NCBI GenBank assembly: GCA_017475765.1
Contig: JAFVEY010000007.1
Span: 1-39,827 of the forward strand
Direction: 5' to 3'
Length of the DNA: 39,827 bases
Source: Clostridia bacterium
Lineage (GTDB): Bacteria > Bacillota > Clostridia > Oscillospirales > Acutalibacteraceae
Shown: positions 23,873-33,017 of the stretch, one piece after another
Position numbering within the stretch: the first letter of the stretch is position 1
Layout of the letters: each line of letters begins with the position of its first letter
Made by a program: the position numbers and the translations under genes
The notes under the pieces: model-generated
What the model was told of the DNA's origin: nothing
What the model saw: only the letters and a program-made list of their open reading frames with translations
Databases searched by the model: none

Positions 23873-24466
23873 TCAGTCAATTTGCTGTTCAGTCAAACAC
23901 GCCACAATCTGCCGAGTGATCAGATCCAGTGTTTCATCCCATGCACTGTGAAGGAACAGATTCGGCACTGCTAATGCCGCTGCACCCATCTTCATCAGAT
24001 TACAGGCACACTCACACCTTGTATCTGCCCGTGGCTCCCGCAGCATATTGCAAAGCATGGTCATGGTCGCATGATCGGTATCCTCGTGTTCGATATATTC
24101 CGAAGGCCATTCGGTCAAAAAATATTGCTGTTCTGCTTGTGTCAAATAAGCGAACACATTTGGATTTTCAGCAAACAGCCAACGCAGGTATTTATATAAT
24201 CCCGTTGCTGACAGTTTTCCGTCTTGATCGGTATAGGACAACAGAGCATCCTTGGCACGCTGACGCTCATACAGCATAATTTGATAGAGAAATTCGGACT
24301 TGCTCTCAAAAAATGAATAAAAGGTTCCTTTAGCAATATAACATTCCCTGGCTAATACTTCCACCCGCATCCCCTTCATCCCCTGTGTTTTCAACAGTTC
24401 AAATCCCCGCTCCATCAATCTGATGCGAAGTAACATACGTTCCTCATTGGTAAAAATTTTCGGCAT
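23873..24466 (-). CDS. TetR/AcrR family transcriptional regulator
   Basis: 197 residues from ATG 24466 with AGGAG seven bases upstream; the long reading from 24718 runs through the promoter region. The N-terminal helix-turn-helix covers about 20-55, with ELLKTQGMKGMRVEVLAREC and YIAKGTFYSFFESKSEFLYQ, the TetR signature. The C-terminal ligand/dimer domain is all-helical with several Cys (CECACNLMKMG). It diverges from the membrane protein gene at 24581, the usual layout for a local repressor. The shared intergenic region holds the palindrome ATGTTAA-N6-CTAACTG (24531-24550), related to three further sites in this window, so it may control more than its neighbour. Confidence 0.9.
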   Translation of the reverse strand: MPKIFTNEERMLLRIRLMERGFELLKTQGMKGMRVEVLARECYIAKGTFYSFFESKSEFLYQIMLYERQRAKDALLSYTDQDGKLSATGLYKYLRWLFAENPNVFAYLTQAEQQYFLTEWPSEYIEHEDTDHATMTMLCNMLREPRADTRCECACNLMKMGAAALAVPNLFLHSAWDETLDLITRQIVACLTEQQID

Positions 24467-24491
24467 ATACAATCTCCTGACCAGAAAACTC

Positions 24492-24519
24492 TTGAAAGTC
24501 ATTTTATCTCTATTATAAT
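24492..24519 (+). promoter_or_regulatory. Promoter of the divergent membrane protein gene
   Basis: TTGAAA (24492-24497), 16 bases, TATAAT (24514-24519). The palindrome at 24531 follows 11 bases after the -10 box, where a bound repressor would block initiation. Confidence 0.6.
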
Positions 24520-24530
24520 ACAAATAAATC

Positions 24531-24550
24531 ATGTTAACAACAACTAACTG
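24531..24550. promoter_or_regulatory. Candidate TetR operator (site 4)
   Basis: ATGTTAA-CAACAA-CTAACTG. The core GTTA...CTAAC matches TAGTTAG-N6-CTAACTA found at 32668, 34236 and 37123, with 10 of 14 half-site positions identical to the perfect site. Confidence 0.55.
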
Positions 24551-24580
24551 AAAATAATTCGAGAAAGAGGTTTTGATGAA

Positions 24581-25243
24581 ATGCTGTATCTTGTTATGGG
24601 AATCTGTGGAATTGTGGGCGGTCTGCTGTGCTGTGTCGGTGATATTTTGCTTGACAAAAAGGGAAGCGACAATCAGAAGCTGGGCGAGCATAAGCTCATC
24701 AACAGTGCGTGGGAGCACATGAATCCGAAGCGGTTTTCCGCTTCCATTGCGGTGGGAGCAGTAGCTGTGCCGCTTTATGGCCTAGGACTGCTTTCGCTGG
24801 CATTACAAACCGAGACCAATGCACCAGAAATCTACAGTCTGATTTTTAAACTGGTCATTTATGTCGGTCAAATCGGAGCATTGCTGGTGCATACCTTCCT
24901 TTGCCTGGTGCCGATTGCCTATCTGAGCAGCAAGGAGAAGGGCGGTTTTGACACAGCAGAACACACAATCAATGAACTCTTCCGTGCTGTGGCGGTGCCG
25001 CTGCATATTTATTATTACATTTTGGGACTCGGCCCTACTGTTATGCTGGTAATCGGATTGTGCCTGGGCTATTTCAATTTCTCGCCGTGGTGGCTTCTGA
25101 TTACTCCTATTCCGTTGATTCTTGTCAGCAGTATTCTGCGTAAGATCAATCCGAAGATATTCTGTGACATTCCAGGAATTTTTGCCGGCAGCCTTGGTAT
25201 GGGAATGTATGGGCTGCTTGCAATGATTAATTGGCTGGGATAA
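24581..25243 (+). CDS. Polytopic membrane protein (DUF6796-like), TetR-divergent
   Basis: 220 residues with about seven hydrophobic helices starting from the N-terminus (MLYLVMGICGIVGGLLCCVGDILL). The loop DKKGSDNQKLGEH and a Trp/His segment SAWEHMNPKRF follow the first helix. It resembles the DUF6796 group of Clostridial membrane proteins, from memory; no transport or enzyme motif is seen. Regulation by the divergent TetR is inferred from the layout and the operator. An N-terminal fragment of a close relative lies at 35457-35717, and a C-terminal fragment of a possible relative at 37282-37554. Confidence 0.75.
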   Translation: MLYLVMGICGIVGGLLCCVGDILLDKKGSDNQKLGEHKLINSAWEHMNPKRFSASIAVGAVAVPLYGLGLLSLALQTETNAPEIYSLIFKLVIYVGQIGALLVHTFLCLVPIAYLSSKEKGGFDTAEHTINELFRAVAVPLHIYYYILGLGPTVMLVIGLCLGYFNFSPWWLLITPIPLILVSSILRKINPKIFCDIPGIFAGSLGMGMYGLLAMINWLG

Positions 25244-25296
25244 TAGAAAAATTGATAGAAAATGTTCCTGCAAATGGAAAGTAATAGAAATTTGAT

Positions 25297-25345
25297 CAAC
25301 AAAAACGGAGCTGCCGCAAATGAAGCACTTTTCGGCAGCCCCGTT
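25297..25345 (-). terminator. Terminator of the ECF/exporter operon
   Basis: AACGGAGCTGCCG and CGGCAGCCCCGTT form a long stem with one mismatch round a 16-base loop. On the minus strand GTTTTTGTT follows. It lies 44 bases beyond the last ABC gene. Confidence 0.75.
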
Positions 25346-25388
25346 CTCGCATATCTACAACAATTTTATTTTAACAACATTTTTATGT

Positions 25389-27125
25389 CTATCCTATCTT
25401 CCAGCCAATCGCCTGTTTTCTTGAATCAACAAACCGACGATAGATACCCTCCTGTTTCATCAGCTCGTCATGTGTCCCATGCTGTGCAATACGACCTTTA
25501 TCGATAACAAAAATCTGATTGGCATTTCTTACTGTTTTTAACCGATGTGCGATCATCAGAATTGTTTTTTCCTTCGTTAGTGCATTAACAGCTTCCATCA
25601 GATCTTTTTCATTTTCGGGATCGACATTGGCTGTTGCTTCATCAAGGATAATGACAGGTGCATCCTTCATGATTGCTCTTGCAATGGAGATACGCTGTCT
25701 TTCCCCTCCGGATAAAGAAGTGCCGTTTTCACCGATGATGGTATCATAGCCATCGGGAAGTGCCATGATAAAATCGTGACAGCAGGCTTTCTTTGCCGCA
25801 TCAATGACAGCTTCCATAGGTGCATCCGGCTGTCCGAAGCGGATATTATTGGCGATCGTATCGTGGAACAGATAAACATTCTGAAACACAAAGCTGAAAT
25901 TCTCCATGAGAGAATCCATTGAACAGTCTTTTACATTCTTTCCGTCAAGGCACACTGTTCCCTTGTCCACATCCCAGAAGCGGGCAATCAGATGACAGAG
26001 CGTGGTCTTGCCGCTGCCCGACGGTCCCACGAATGCGGCAGTCGTTTTCTCCGGTACAGACAAGGACACATCATCAATGATTTTCTTCTTGTCATAAGCA
26101 AAATCTATGCTCTCGGCTTCAATGCTGTGTGTTTTGGGCGTATAGGTTTCCCCTGAAATATCCATTTGGTCAATAGATAGCACTTCTTCCCCACGATCCA
26201 CGCACAGATCAACTACACGCAGAAGTGCCGAATAAGAACCCATCGTTTCAAGACCTGAAAAAACATGGAACGACAAAATCATCATCAGAATCGCTGTGAG
26301 CAGTTCCATTGTCCCATTCAGATAAAATCCTATGGAAGAAATGAGAATGGCAACTCCTGTCAGTTTCAGAATCATGCTCTGAAAAGGAATATAGCGGTTG
26401 GATATCTTCTCCATTTCGGTGTTGGTCTGCCCTGCTTTCCAAATTGTATCATTCAGTTTTTTTCTTGATGAGCCGATCATGTTGTATGCCTTCACTTCCG
26501 AAATACCCTGAATATACTCCAGCACACCGGAAATTACCTTCGTATCAACTTCTACCTTTTTTGCTGCCGTTCCGGCATTGGCTTTTCGCATGGCATGATT
26601 GATCAGGGCAAATATTGCAATTCCTGCAAGACATACACATCCGATTCTCCAGTCAAAGGCAAGTATCAGCAAAACAATAATGATTGTATTGAGGATTCCC
26701 TGTGTTGTCAGCATCACAACACGGGTAGCAACATCGCCGAGCTGCTCCATAACATTAGTCGTTATCGTTGTAATCTCACCAAGACTGTTCTCGTTAAAGT
26801 AACCCATCGGCAGATAACGCAGATGCTCCGCTATCTCAATGCGCTTACCGGCACACTCCCTGTACCCTGCCCTGCATTGCAGCATGGTAGATCTGCCACG
26901 CAGGAATGCCTCTGCGATCACCGCAAACAGCAAGATCAAAAAACCGTTCAGAATCTTACTGTCGGATATCGTGTCCGTGAGGAAACCATCGACTACCAGA
27001 TAAATAGCAGGAAATTTGCAGGCTTCACAAACGGCAATGAGTACCCCGATAAAGAGCGTATGATAAAACATACGGCGGTTCTTTTCCGCACAGAAATCAA
27101 AGAATTTTTTTAGTGTGGCAATCAT
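25389..27125 (-). CDS. ABC exporter half-transporter (permease-ATPase), subunit 2
   Basis: 578 residues. The N-terminal membrane domain (about 1-310) has six helices of the type I exporter fold. The ATPase domain has Walker A GPSGSGKTT, signature LSGGERQR, Walker B VIILDEAT and switch His in MIAHRL. It overlaps the preceding ABC gene by four bases (ATGA), so the two are almost surely partners of a heterodimer. The pair resembles the YbtP/YbtQ-type exporters found with ECF modules. The substrate is unknown. Both subunits keep the catalytic Glu after Walker B, so both ATP sites may work. Confidence 0.93.
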   Translation of the reverse strand: MIATLKKFFDFCAEKNRRMFYHTLFIGVLIAVCEACKFPAIYLVVDGFLTDTISDSKILNGFLILLFAVIAEAFLRGRSTMLQCRAGYRECAGKRIEIAEHLRYLPMGYFNENSLGEITTITTNVMEQLGDVATRVVMLTTQGILNTIIIVLLILAFDWRIGCVCLAGIAIFALINHAMRKANAGTAAKKVEVDTKVISGVLEYIQGISEVKAYNMIGSSRKKLNDTIWKAGQTNTEMEKISNRYIPFQSMILKLTGVAILISSIGFYLNGTMELLTAILMMILSFHVFSGLETMGSYSALLRVVDLCVDRGEEVLSIDQMDISGETYTPKTHSIEAESIDFAYDKKKIIDDVSLSVPEKTTAAFVGPSGSGKTTLCHLIARFWDVDKGTVCLDGKNVKDCSMDSLMENFSFVFQNVYLFHDTIANNIRFGQPDAPMEAVIDAAKKACCHDFIMALPDGYDTIIGENGTSLSGGERQRISIARAIMKDAPVIILDEATANVDPENEKDLMEAVNALTKEKTILMIAHRLKTVRNANQIFVIDKGRIAQHGTHDELMKQEGIYRRFVDSRKQAIGWKIG

Positions 27126-28891
27126 ACATCTGCACCTCCTTCCGTTTCATCCGTATCCTTTGCATAGATGTGCGCCTTCCACATTTTCCGGTAAAGACGG
27201 CAGGAGTCCAGCAATTCTGTATGTGTTCCTTTCGCCTCTATATTTCCGTTTCGTATCACAACGATCTGGTCGGAATCAATAATGGTGGACAGTCTGTGTG
27301 CAATCACGATCAGAGTCTTGCCTTTGGATAATTCGGAAACCGACTTCTGAATCACCGCTTCGTTTTCGGGATCGGTATAGGCGGTCGCCTCATCAAGAAT
27401 CAGGATCGGTGCATTCTTCATCATCGCTCTTGCAATCGAAATCCGCTGCCGCTCTCCTCCGGACAAATGTGCACCGCTTCCTCCAACAATGGTATCAAAT
27501 CCATTTTCCAGCCCCATGATGAAATCATAACAGCCGCTTTTTTTGGCAATATCCTCTACTTGGGCATCAGTAGCAGAGGGATTGCCCATACGGATATTTT
27601 CCCGAACTGTCGTATCAAAAAGGAAACAGTCCTGTGAAACATAGGCGATTTTTGAATTATAATCGGAAAGCGACAACTCCCGTATGTCCGTACCTCCGAT
27701 TTGAATACTTCCCTCCTGTACATCCCAAAGGGAAGCAATCAGCCTTGCAACAGTCGATTTACCGCTGCCGGACGGTCCGACAAGTGCCGTTACACTTCCT
27801 TCGGGAATTTCCAGATCAATTCCGTGCAGAATTTCTTTTTCTGCGTAACCGAAGTGAACATTTTGCAGCGATATACTATGGTCGTTCGGTACTGCCTTAC
27901 TCTCATTTGGACGCACCAGTTCCGGCAATGACAGAAGATTGTCGATCTCACCAAATATAGAGGTAGCTTTGCCAACATCGTCATTGTAGCTCATTACCGT
28001 CACGAGAGGACCAATCAGTCCGCAGGACAGAATGATGACCATGACGAAATCAGATAATGCAAGAGAACCATTCATTGTAAAGATTGCCCCGACCGGCAGC
28101 ACCGACAGCAGCGTTGCCGGAGCAACCGCCATACTGAGGGAAAACGGAACAATACAGGACTTCATCCAATCAATAAAGCTGTTGGCATTGTCTTCTGCTG
28201 CATCTGCAAAACGCTGATAAGAGCTTTCTGCTTTTCCGAACGCTTTAATGACTTCAATACCGCCGATATATTCCACCGCTGTATCATTCAGCGTTTTTGT
28301 GGTGTCCTGCGTCCGCTGAAACGGCTTCTCATAATCCTTGAACATCCATGCCATAGCAATTCCGGCAACAGGAAGTGTCGCAAGAGAAATCAATGCCATG
28401 CGCCAGTCAATCGTCAGAATATAAATAAACAGCATGACAGGAGCGCAGATATTTGCTGTAAACTCCGGCACAACGTGCGCCAGAATCGGCTCCATCGAGT
28501 CGGTACGTTCCACAATGATATTCTTCAATGCACCTGACGGCATACCCTGCACCGTGCCAAGCGGGAGCCTTGACAGCTTGTCGATTAGTGAAATCCGCAC
28601 ATTGCCGATCAGTCTGAATGTCGTTTTATGAGATGTGTTCGTGGAAAGCGTATGAAAAACCACACGCAGAACCCAGCACAACGCCATTATCAGACTTTCT
28701 GTCAGGTAGACTTTAAAATCACGCTCTCCCGAAAGAAGTTTCCGTACCATATCACCCATCAGCAGATACGGTGCAAGAGAAAAAACCACCCCAATCAAGG
28801 CATAGATCACGCTCTTTATATAGGCACTCTTGTATTCTCCTGCAAACTGAAAAATATAGTCGATGATTCCTTTTTTCTTTTTTGCCTCCAT
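27122..28891 (-). CDS. ABC exporter half-transporter (permease-ATPase), subunit 1
   Basis: 589 residues from ATG 28891 behind AGAGGGG. The membrane domain (about 15-320) precedes an ATPase with Walker A GPSGSGKST, signature LSGGERQR, Walker B LILDEATAYTDPEN and IAHRLST. The MPSGALKNIIVERTDSMEP stretch is the coupling region. It follows the AraC gene by 15 bases and overlaps subunit 2. I recall AraC plus two such subunits next to an ECF module in pneumococcus and other Firmicutes. Confidence 0.93.
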   Translation of the reverse strand: MEAKKKKGIIDYIFQFAGEYKSAYIKSVIYALIGVVFSLAPYLLMGDMVRKLLSGERDFKVYLTESLIMALCWVLRVVFHTLSTNTSHKTTFRLIGNVRISLIDKLSRLPLGTVQGMPSGALKNIIVERTDSMEPILAHVVPEFTANICAPVMLFIYILTIDWRMALISLATLPVAGIAMAWMFKDYEKPFQRTQDTTKTLNDTAVEYIGGIEVIKAFGKAESSYQRFADAAEDNANSFIDWMKSCIVPFSLSMAVAPATLLSVLPVGAIFTMNGSLALSDFVMVIILSCGLIGPLVTVMSYNDDVGKATSIFGEIDNLLSLPELVRPNESKAVPNDHSISLQNVHFGYAEKEILHGIDLEIPEGSVTALVGPSGSGKSTVARLIASLWDVQEGSIQIGGTDIRELSLSDYNSKIAYVSQDCFLFDTTVRENIRMGNPSATDAQVEDIAKKSGCYDFIMGLENGFDTIVGGSGAHLSGGERQRISIARAMMKNAPILILDEATAYTDPENEAVIQKSVSELSKGKTLIVIAHRLSTIIDSDQIVVIRNGNIEAKGTHTELLDSCRLYRKMWKAHIYAKDTDETEGGADV

Positions 28892-28906
28892 ATACTTATC
28901 ACCCCT

Positions 28907-29929
28907 CTAATGCTTTTGATTACGATATTCATTCGGAGTCATGCCGCACACTTTTTTGAATGCCGCACCAAATTTTGCCTGACTCTTATACCCGACTGCA
29001 CCGGCAATATCACAGATACTCATATCTTCTCTTTCCGTCAGGTATTCCCTTGCTTTCCCGATGCGGTATTCCTTGATCCATGTATAGATCGGTTTTCCAA
29101 ACAAGCTCTTGAAACACTCTTTCAGAGCCGTCTGTGAAATACCAAACTGCTCTGCAAGCTCGGCAATGGTGTAGTCCTGATCCATATTTTCCGATATCAG
29201 TTTTTGCACAGCTTTTGTTTTTTCTACCTTGTCTTTATAGAAATAGGTGCCGCCGTCCTTCACTTCCTTTGCTTCCATGACCGACAGACAAACAAGCAGT
29301 TCCAGAACCTTTGTGCGGAAATACGGAAGTTTTGCATTTTCCGGAACACGGTACAGATCAGTAAACAAACGCTTTAATGTTTCGTTTTCCTGAATAATGT
29401 AATAGCCGTCATTGCCGCAGAATTTCAGTCGGATAGCTGCAAGATCAACGGGAATACCCGCCGCCTGATCCTCCAATGCTTTTTCAGCCAGTGTGCTGAC
29501 AAATCCGATGGTAATTCCATGATAATGATTCGTCGGGAAATAGGTCATTCCCTTATGATGTACACGGGAATCAATACAAATGCTGCCCGGCTTCTTCATA
29601 CAGTACATCCCGTTTTCCCACTCCATCGTCAAACTGCCTTCCCTGCAATAATCCACCGCAAGCATTGTTTCAACAGCCTGATACATAGAATGATATGATG
29701 CCATGTGAAAATCATTATACATCAGAAAAACACCGTCAAAGACCTGATGCACAATCATGTCTCCCTCACCGGTTTCGTTCTCCACACGAATGATAACGCA
29801 GTCGTCCGTTTGTGCAAGAACACGGTATTCACCGATCTCTCCGAAATCATGAAGGGTATCCCAGAGTGCTCCGGACACTTTATTAAAATTCTCTGTTTGT
29901 CCCTGATAGGCAGGAATATCTTGATTCAT
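28907..29929 (-). CDS. AraC family transcriptional regulator inside the ECF/exporter operon
   Basis: 340 residues from ATG 29929 with GGAGG six bases upstream. The C-terminal double helix-turn-helix covers about 240-338: TIAELAEQFGISQTALKECFK and ICDIAGAVGYKSQAKFGAAFKK, ending MTPNEYRNQ, the AraC signature. The N-terminal 230 residues are a ligand domain in which a cupin-like part (KKPGSICIDSRVHHKG) can be seen. It starts one base after the double ATPase gene, so it is made with the transporters it probably controls. The YbtA-type activators next to YbtPQ are the closest parallel by layout. Confidence 0.9.
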   Translation of the reverse strand: MNQDIPAYQGQTENFNKVSGALWDTLHDFGEIGEYRVLAQTDDCVIIRVENETGEGDMIVHQVFDGVFLMYNDFHMASYHSMYQAVETMLAVDYCREGSLTMEWENGMYCMKKPGSICIDSRVHHKGMTYFPTNHYHGITIGFVSTLAEKALEDQAAGIPVDLAAIRLKFCGNDGYYIIQENETLKRLFTDLYRVPENAKLPYFRTKVLELLVCLSVMEAKEVKDGGTYFYKDKVEKTKAVQKLISENMDQDYTIAELAEQFGISQTALKECFKSLFGKPIYTWIKEYRIGKAREYLTEREDMSICDIAGAVGYKSQAKFGAAFKKVCGMTPNEYRNQKH

Positions 29930-29930
29930 G

Positions 29931-31328
29931 CTAAGCCTCCTTTATCTGAATCACCTCATCGCAGCAATGTTCTATAAACTCACTGTCATGCGTTACGGTA
30001 ATGATTGTTCTGCCCTCACCCTTCATACGGTTCAGTATTTCTCCCACCGTATACATCTGGGCATGATCCAGTCCGCTCGTCGGCTCATCCAAAAGAAGAA
30101 TCGGGAGTTTTGATGCAATGGCACAGGCAAGAGCAACACGCTGTTTCTGTCCTCCCGAAAGCGACATCGGGTGTCTGTCGGCAAATGACAGTAATCCCAC
30201 TTCGGCAAGGATTTTTTTGGCTTCTTCCTCATTCTCCTCCGGCTGACTGATCAGTACCTCATCCAGAACCGACTCTGTAAAAAGCTGATGATTGACATCC
30301 TGCATCACCATAAAAATTTTGCCGAGTCGTTTTTTGGATGAATACGATTTTCCGTCCAGTCCCATAATACCGTCATTTTTTCGGATTCCGCTCAATACTT
30401 CCAGAAAAGTTGTTTTTCCTGCTCCGTTTTTACCGACAATGGCTGTAACCTTGCCTTTTGCAATTCGCATGGAAGGAATGTTAAAAATTTCGTGTTTTTT
30501 GTCATAGCTATAATGGAAATTTTCAAGATGGATGACATCATCAGTTTCAGCTTGTTCCGTATTTTTCACCAGACTTACCGGTGATATTCTTTCAAGCGAG
30601 CGCAGTCCGAAATGTGAAGTATCTTCCTCTGTGAAGCGGTTTATTTCTTCTTTTTGTATTTCCTTTTTCAGCGCTCCATTTTCTAAAACAATCACCCTGT
30701 CAGCCAAATCCCAAATATAATTGATACGATGCTCTGCAATCAGGATCGTTTTTCCCATCTCTTTCCAACAGGTAATCAACTGCCGCAGACTCTCGGCTGC
30801 TTCATAGTCAAGATTTGCTGAAGGCTCATCAAGCAGAATGATCTCCGGTTCCAATACATTGATTGATGCACAGGCAATTTTTTGTTTCTCTCCGCCGGAA
30901 AGCTCAAAAATATTTCTGTCCATCAGTAGTTCGATCTGAAATGCTTTTACCGTTCTGCCGATACGACGAAGTATCTCCTCTTCGGGTATGGCAAGATTTT
31001 CAGCCCCGAAAGCAAGCTCGCCGGTAGTATCTACATTAAAGAACTGTGAGCGGGGATTCTGAAAGACTGTGCCGATCCTGCCTGCCAGTTCCTCAATACC
31101 TATTCCCTGTATTTCTTCTCCGTTAATTTGTACCTTTCCCTCTGCCGTTCCACTATAAAATTCCGGGATCAGCCCGTTTAAAAGCCTGAGAAGCGTAGAT
31201 TTACCGCACCCCGAAGGTCCGGTAATGAGAACACACTCACCGTCTTTCACCGTAAGGGAAAAATCGCAAAGACTTTTTTGTTCGGGTGCCGCATCATAGG
31301 CAAAGCTGACATTATCAAATTCAATCAT
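29931..31328 (-). CDS. ECF-type double ATPase (two fused ATP-binding domains)
   Basis: 465 residues from ATG 31328, which overlaps the EcfT stop as ATGA. The first ATPase half has GPSGCGKST, LSGGEKQ and IILLDEPSANLD; the second (from about 265) has GKNGAGKTT, LSGGQKQR and LLLDEPTSGLD. Both halves are complete. The fusion replaces the separate EcfA and EcfA' subunits that drive energy-coupling factor uptake systems. It sits next to EcfT and an S component, giving a full group I ECF importer. Confidence 0.92.
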   Translation of the reverse strand: MIEFDNVSFAYDAAPEQKSLCDFSLTVKDGECVLITGPSGCGKSTLLRLLNGLIPEFYSGTAEGKVQINGEEIQGIGIEELAGRIGTVFQNPRSQFFNVDTTGELAFGAENLAIPEEEILRRIGRTVKAFQIELLMDRNIFELSGGEKQKIACASINVLEPEIILLDEPSANLDYEAAESLRQLITCWKEMGKTILIAEHRINYIWDLADRVIVLENGALKKEIQKEEINRFTEEDTSHFGLRSLERISPVSLVKNTEQAETDDVIHLENFHYSYDKKHEIFNIPSMRIAKGKVTAIVGKNGAGKTTFLEVLSGIRKNDGIMGLDGKSYSSKKRLGKIFMVMQDVNHQLFTESVLDEVLISQPEENEEEAKKILAEVGLLSFADRHPMSLSGGQKQRVALACAIASKLPILLLDEPTSGLDHAQMYTVGEILNRMKGEGRTIITVTHDSEFIEHCCDEVIQIKEA

Positions 31329-32050
31329 GCGAACACCCCCAAAATCCAATACAGCACCGTTGCTGCCACGAGCAGGAATATTACAATATCCGCCCATCCG
31401 AAACCGATATGGCAGATATTCGTGCGTTTTTTATACTTGCCCAGTCCTCTGGTTAGTGCCGCAGCCGACAATTCTTCCCCGATTTTGGCAGCACAGGTGA
31501 TCATCGGAACAATCCTGTATTCCAGCATTTTCCCGACTTTTCCGCCGCCGAATCTGATCCCCCGCATTTTCATTGCAGCACGAATTGCCTCGTTCTCCTC
31601 ACGAATGGTAGGAAAAAAACGGAACATCACACACATCGGAATTGTCAGTACATCCGGCATATGTAATTTTTCCATAGCCGCTTTGAATTCGCTGACTTTG
31701 GTTGTGCGTATCACATATACGCCTGTCAGATAGGCAGGCAAAAATCGGTTGATAATGGTAATGACAAGCACCAGCATACTTGCAGATAGTCCGTGTGCAT
31801 ACGGAAAAACTGTATATTCCAAAAGAAAAATCGTGCATAATACCGCAAGACCGATAATGCAGATCTTATATCTTTTGGCTGAAAGCAGAAGTAAAAACGG
31901 AAGAACGGCAAACACGATACGAAACCAGAAAAGACGTTCCCCTCCGGTCGTTGCCAGAACAAGAACTGCTTCCACAAAAATCAGAAGCAGCTTTGTTCTT
32001 GGATCTAAAAGACTTTTTTTCTTTGAGGGTGTCCATGTTTCCTCACTCAT
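31325..32050 (-). CDS. ECF transporter transmembrane coupling protein (EcfT/CbiQ family)
   Basis: 241 residues, five or more membrane helices. The N-terminus LDPRTKLLLIFVEAVLVL is typical for the family. The coupling helices carry MKMRGIRFGGGK and AALTRGLGKYKK, the Ala-Arg-Gly-type motifs that touch the ATPases. It overlaps both neighbours by four bases. It links substrate capture by the S component to ATP hydrolysis. Confidence 0.9.
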   Translation of the reverse strand: MSEETWTPSKKKSLLDPRTKLLLIFVEAVLVLATTGGERLFWFRIVFAVLPFLLLLSAKRYKICIIGLAVLCTIFLLEYTVFPYAHGLSASMLVLVITIINRFLPAYLTGVYVIRTTKVSEFKAAMEKLHMPDVLTIPMCVMFRFFPTIREENEAIRAAMKMRGIRFGGGKVGKMLEYRIVPMITCAAKIGEELSAAALTRGLGKYKKRTNICHIGFGWADIVIFLLVAATVLYWILGVFA

Positions 32051-32646
32051 GCAATACCCGCCCTCTCAAAATGCTTTTTCAGAAGCGCTTTGCCGAGTAA
32101 TCCGCCGATAATACCGCAAACAAATGTTGCAGCCAGCAAAACAAAGAACATCCAGACCGGTGTAAGGTTCATAACGGAATCTACGTATTCCTGTCCGTAA
32201 CTGGTTCTGTCTGCAAAATACTGCTCCCTCTGCAAAAAGAGCGGCAGATAGTTTCCGCATGACCAAAGCGGAAATATGCCGGCTGTCAGGATAGCAGAAC
32301 GCATACTTTTGTAATTTCCGCCCCGATAAACAAGTTCGGCAATCAGTCCCGTAACAACCGAAAAAGGAATTGGCATCCATGTCATGCCGGTTACAAACAT
32401 CAAAATACCCATGATCGTACTCATGATCAGGATCATGCCGGGCTTCTTCACCTTGGTAAGAAACAGCATAAACGGAATACCGCCAACAATACCTATCATA
32501 GACGACAAAAGAATAAGAAAGATCGGAATAAGCCCTGTCATGGCAAGTGCCATCGCAATGACAAAATAAATGGCTGTGTAAATGCCGATATTGATAAGAT
32601 CCCTTCCGTTCAATTTGTTTCCTGATTCTTTTTTGCTCATCATCAT
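32047..32646 (-). CDS. ECF S component, MptD/Trep_Strep family
   Basis: 199 residues with about six membrane helices; NGRDLINIGIYTAIYFVIAMAL at the start and a WMPIPFSVVTGLIAELVYRGG segment fit the Trep_Strep/MptD family of putative substrate-binding S proteins. Three ATG codons stand in a row (32646, 32643, 32640) behind AAAGG; the second gives the best spacing. It is the first gene of the operon. The substrate is unknown. The palindrome at 32668 lies 20 bases upstream. Confidence 0.85.
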   Translation of the reverse strand: MMMSKKESGNKLNGRDLINIGIYTAIYFVIAMALAMTGLIPIFLILLSSMIGIVGGIPFMLFLTKVKKPGMILIMSTIMGILMFVTGMTWMPIPFSVVTGLIAELVYRGGNYKSMRSAILTAGIFPLWSCGNYLPLFLQREQYFADRTSYGQEYVDSVMNLTPVWMFFVLLAATFVCGIIGGLLGKALLKKHFERAGIA

Positions 32647-32667
32647 CAGACCTTTCTGAATTTCATC

Positions 32668-32687
32668 TAGTTAGATTACACTAACTA
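32668..32687. promoter_or_regulatory. Perfect palindromic operator before the ECF operon (site 1)
   Basis: TAGTTAG-ATTACA-CTAACTA is a perfect 7-bp inverted repeat with six bases between. On the minus strand a TATACT box (32692-32697) ends four bases before it, so a bound protein would cover the transcription start. No good -35 box is seen, which would fit an extra activator such as AraC. Confidence 0.7.
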
Positions 32688-32813
32688 TTGTAGTATAACA
32701 TCATCCTTCCGTTTTGTATATTCCGTTCAGACATTTTTATACCAAATAGGTAACAGATTTTTGATTACAGAGCCATCAGTTCAAAAGATATACTATTAAA
32801 AATTGTCTGATTT

Positions 32814-32909
32814 CTATCTTGCCTTCAGCTTAAATATCTTGACAGTGAGATTTGCAGCCAAGATGGATACACCTATACCGAGAATCATAACAACAGGAAA
32901 ATAGCTTAA
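32814..32909 (-). pseudogene. C-terminal fragment of a membrane permease
   Basis: A minus-strand frame without a start reads LSYFPVVMILGIGVSILAANL then TVKIFKLKAR and stop, one membrane helix and a basic tail. It resembles the last helix of FtsX-like ABC permeases. The rest of the 370-base gap between the ECF operon and the GLUG gene shows only site 1 and the terminator at 32963. Confidence 0.45.
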
Positions 32910-32962
32910 CTAATGCTATTAACGATTATAGCCTCCAAACACCTGTTTGTGAAGCCCACAAC

Positions 32963-32997
32963 AAAAAAAAAGACGCTCCCAAGGTGGAAGCGCCCGC
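32963..32997 (-). terminator. Terminator of the GLUG lipoprotein gene
   Basis: On the minus strand GGCGCTTCC and GGGAGCGTC pair imperfectly and are followed by nine T. It lies just beyond the stop codon at 33018. Confidence 0.8.
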
Positions 32998-33017
32998 AAC
33001 TGTCTATTACCCTTTTA

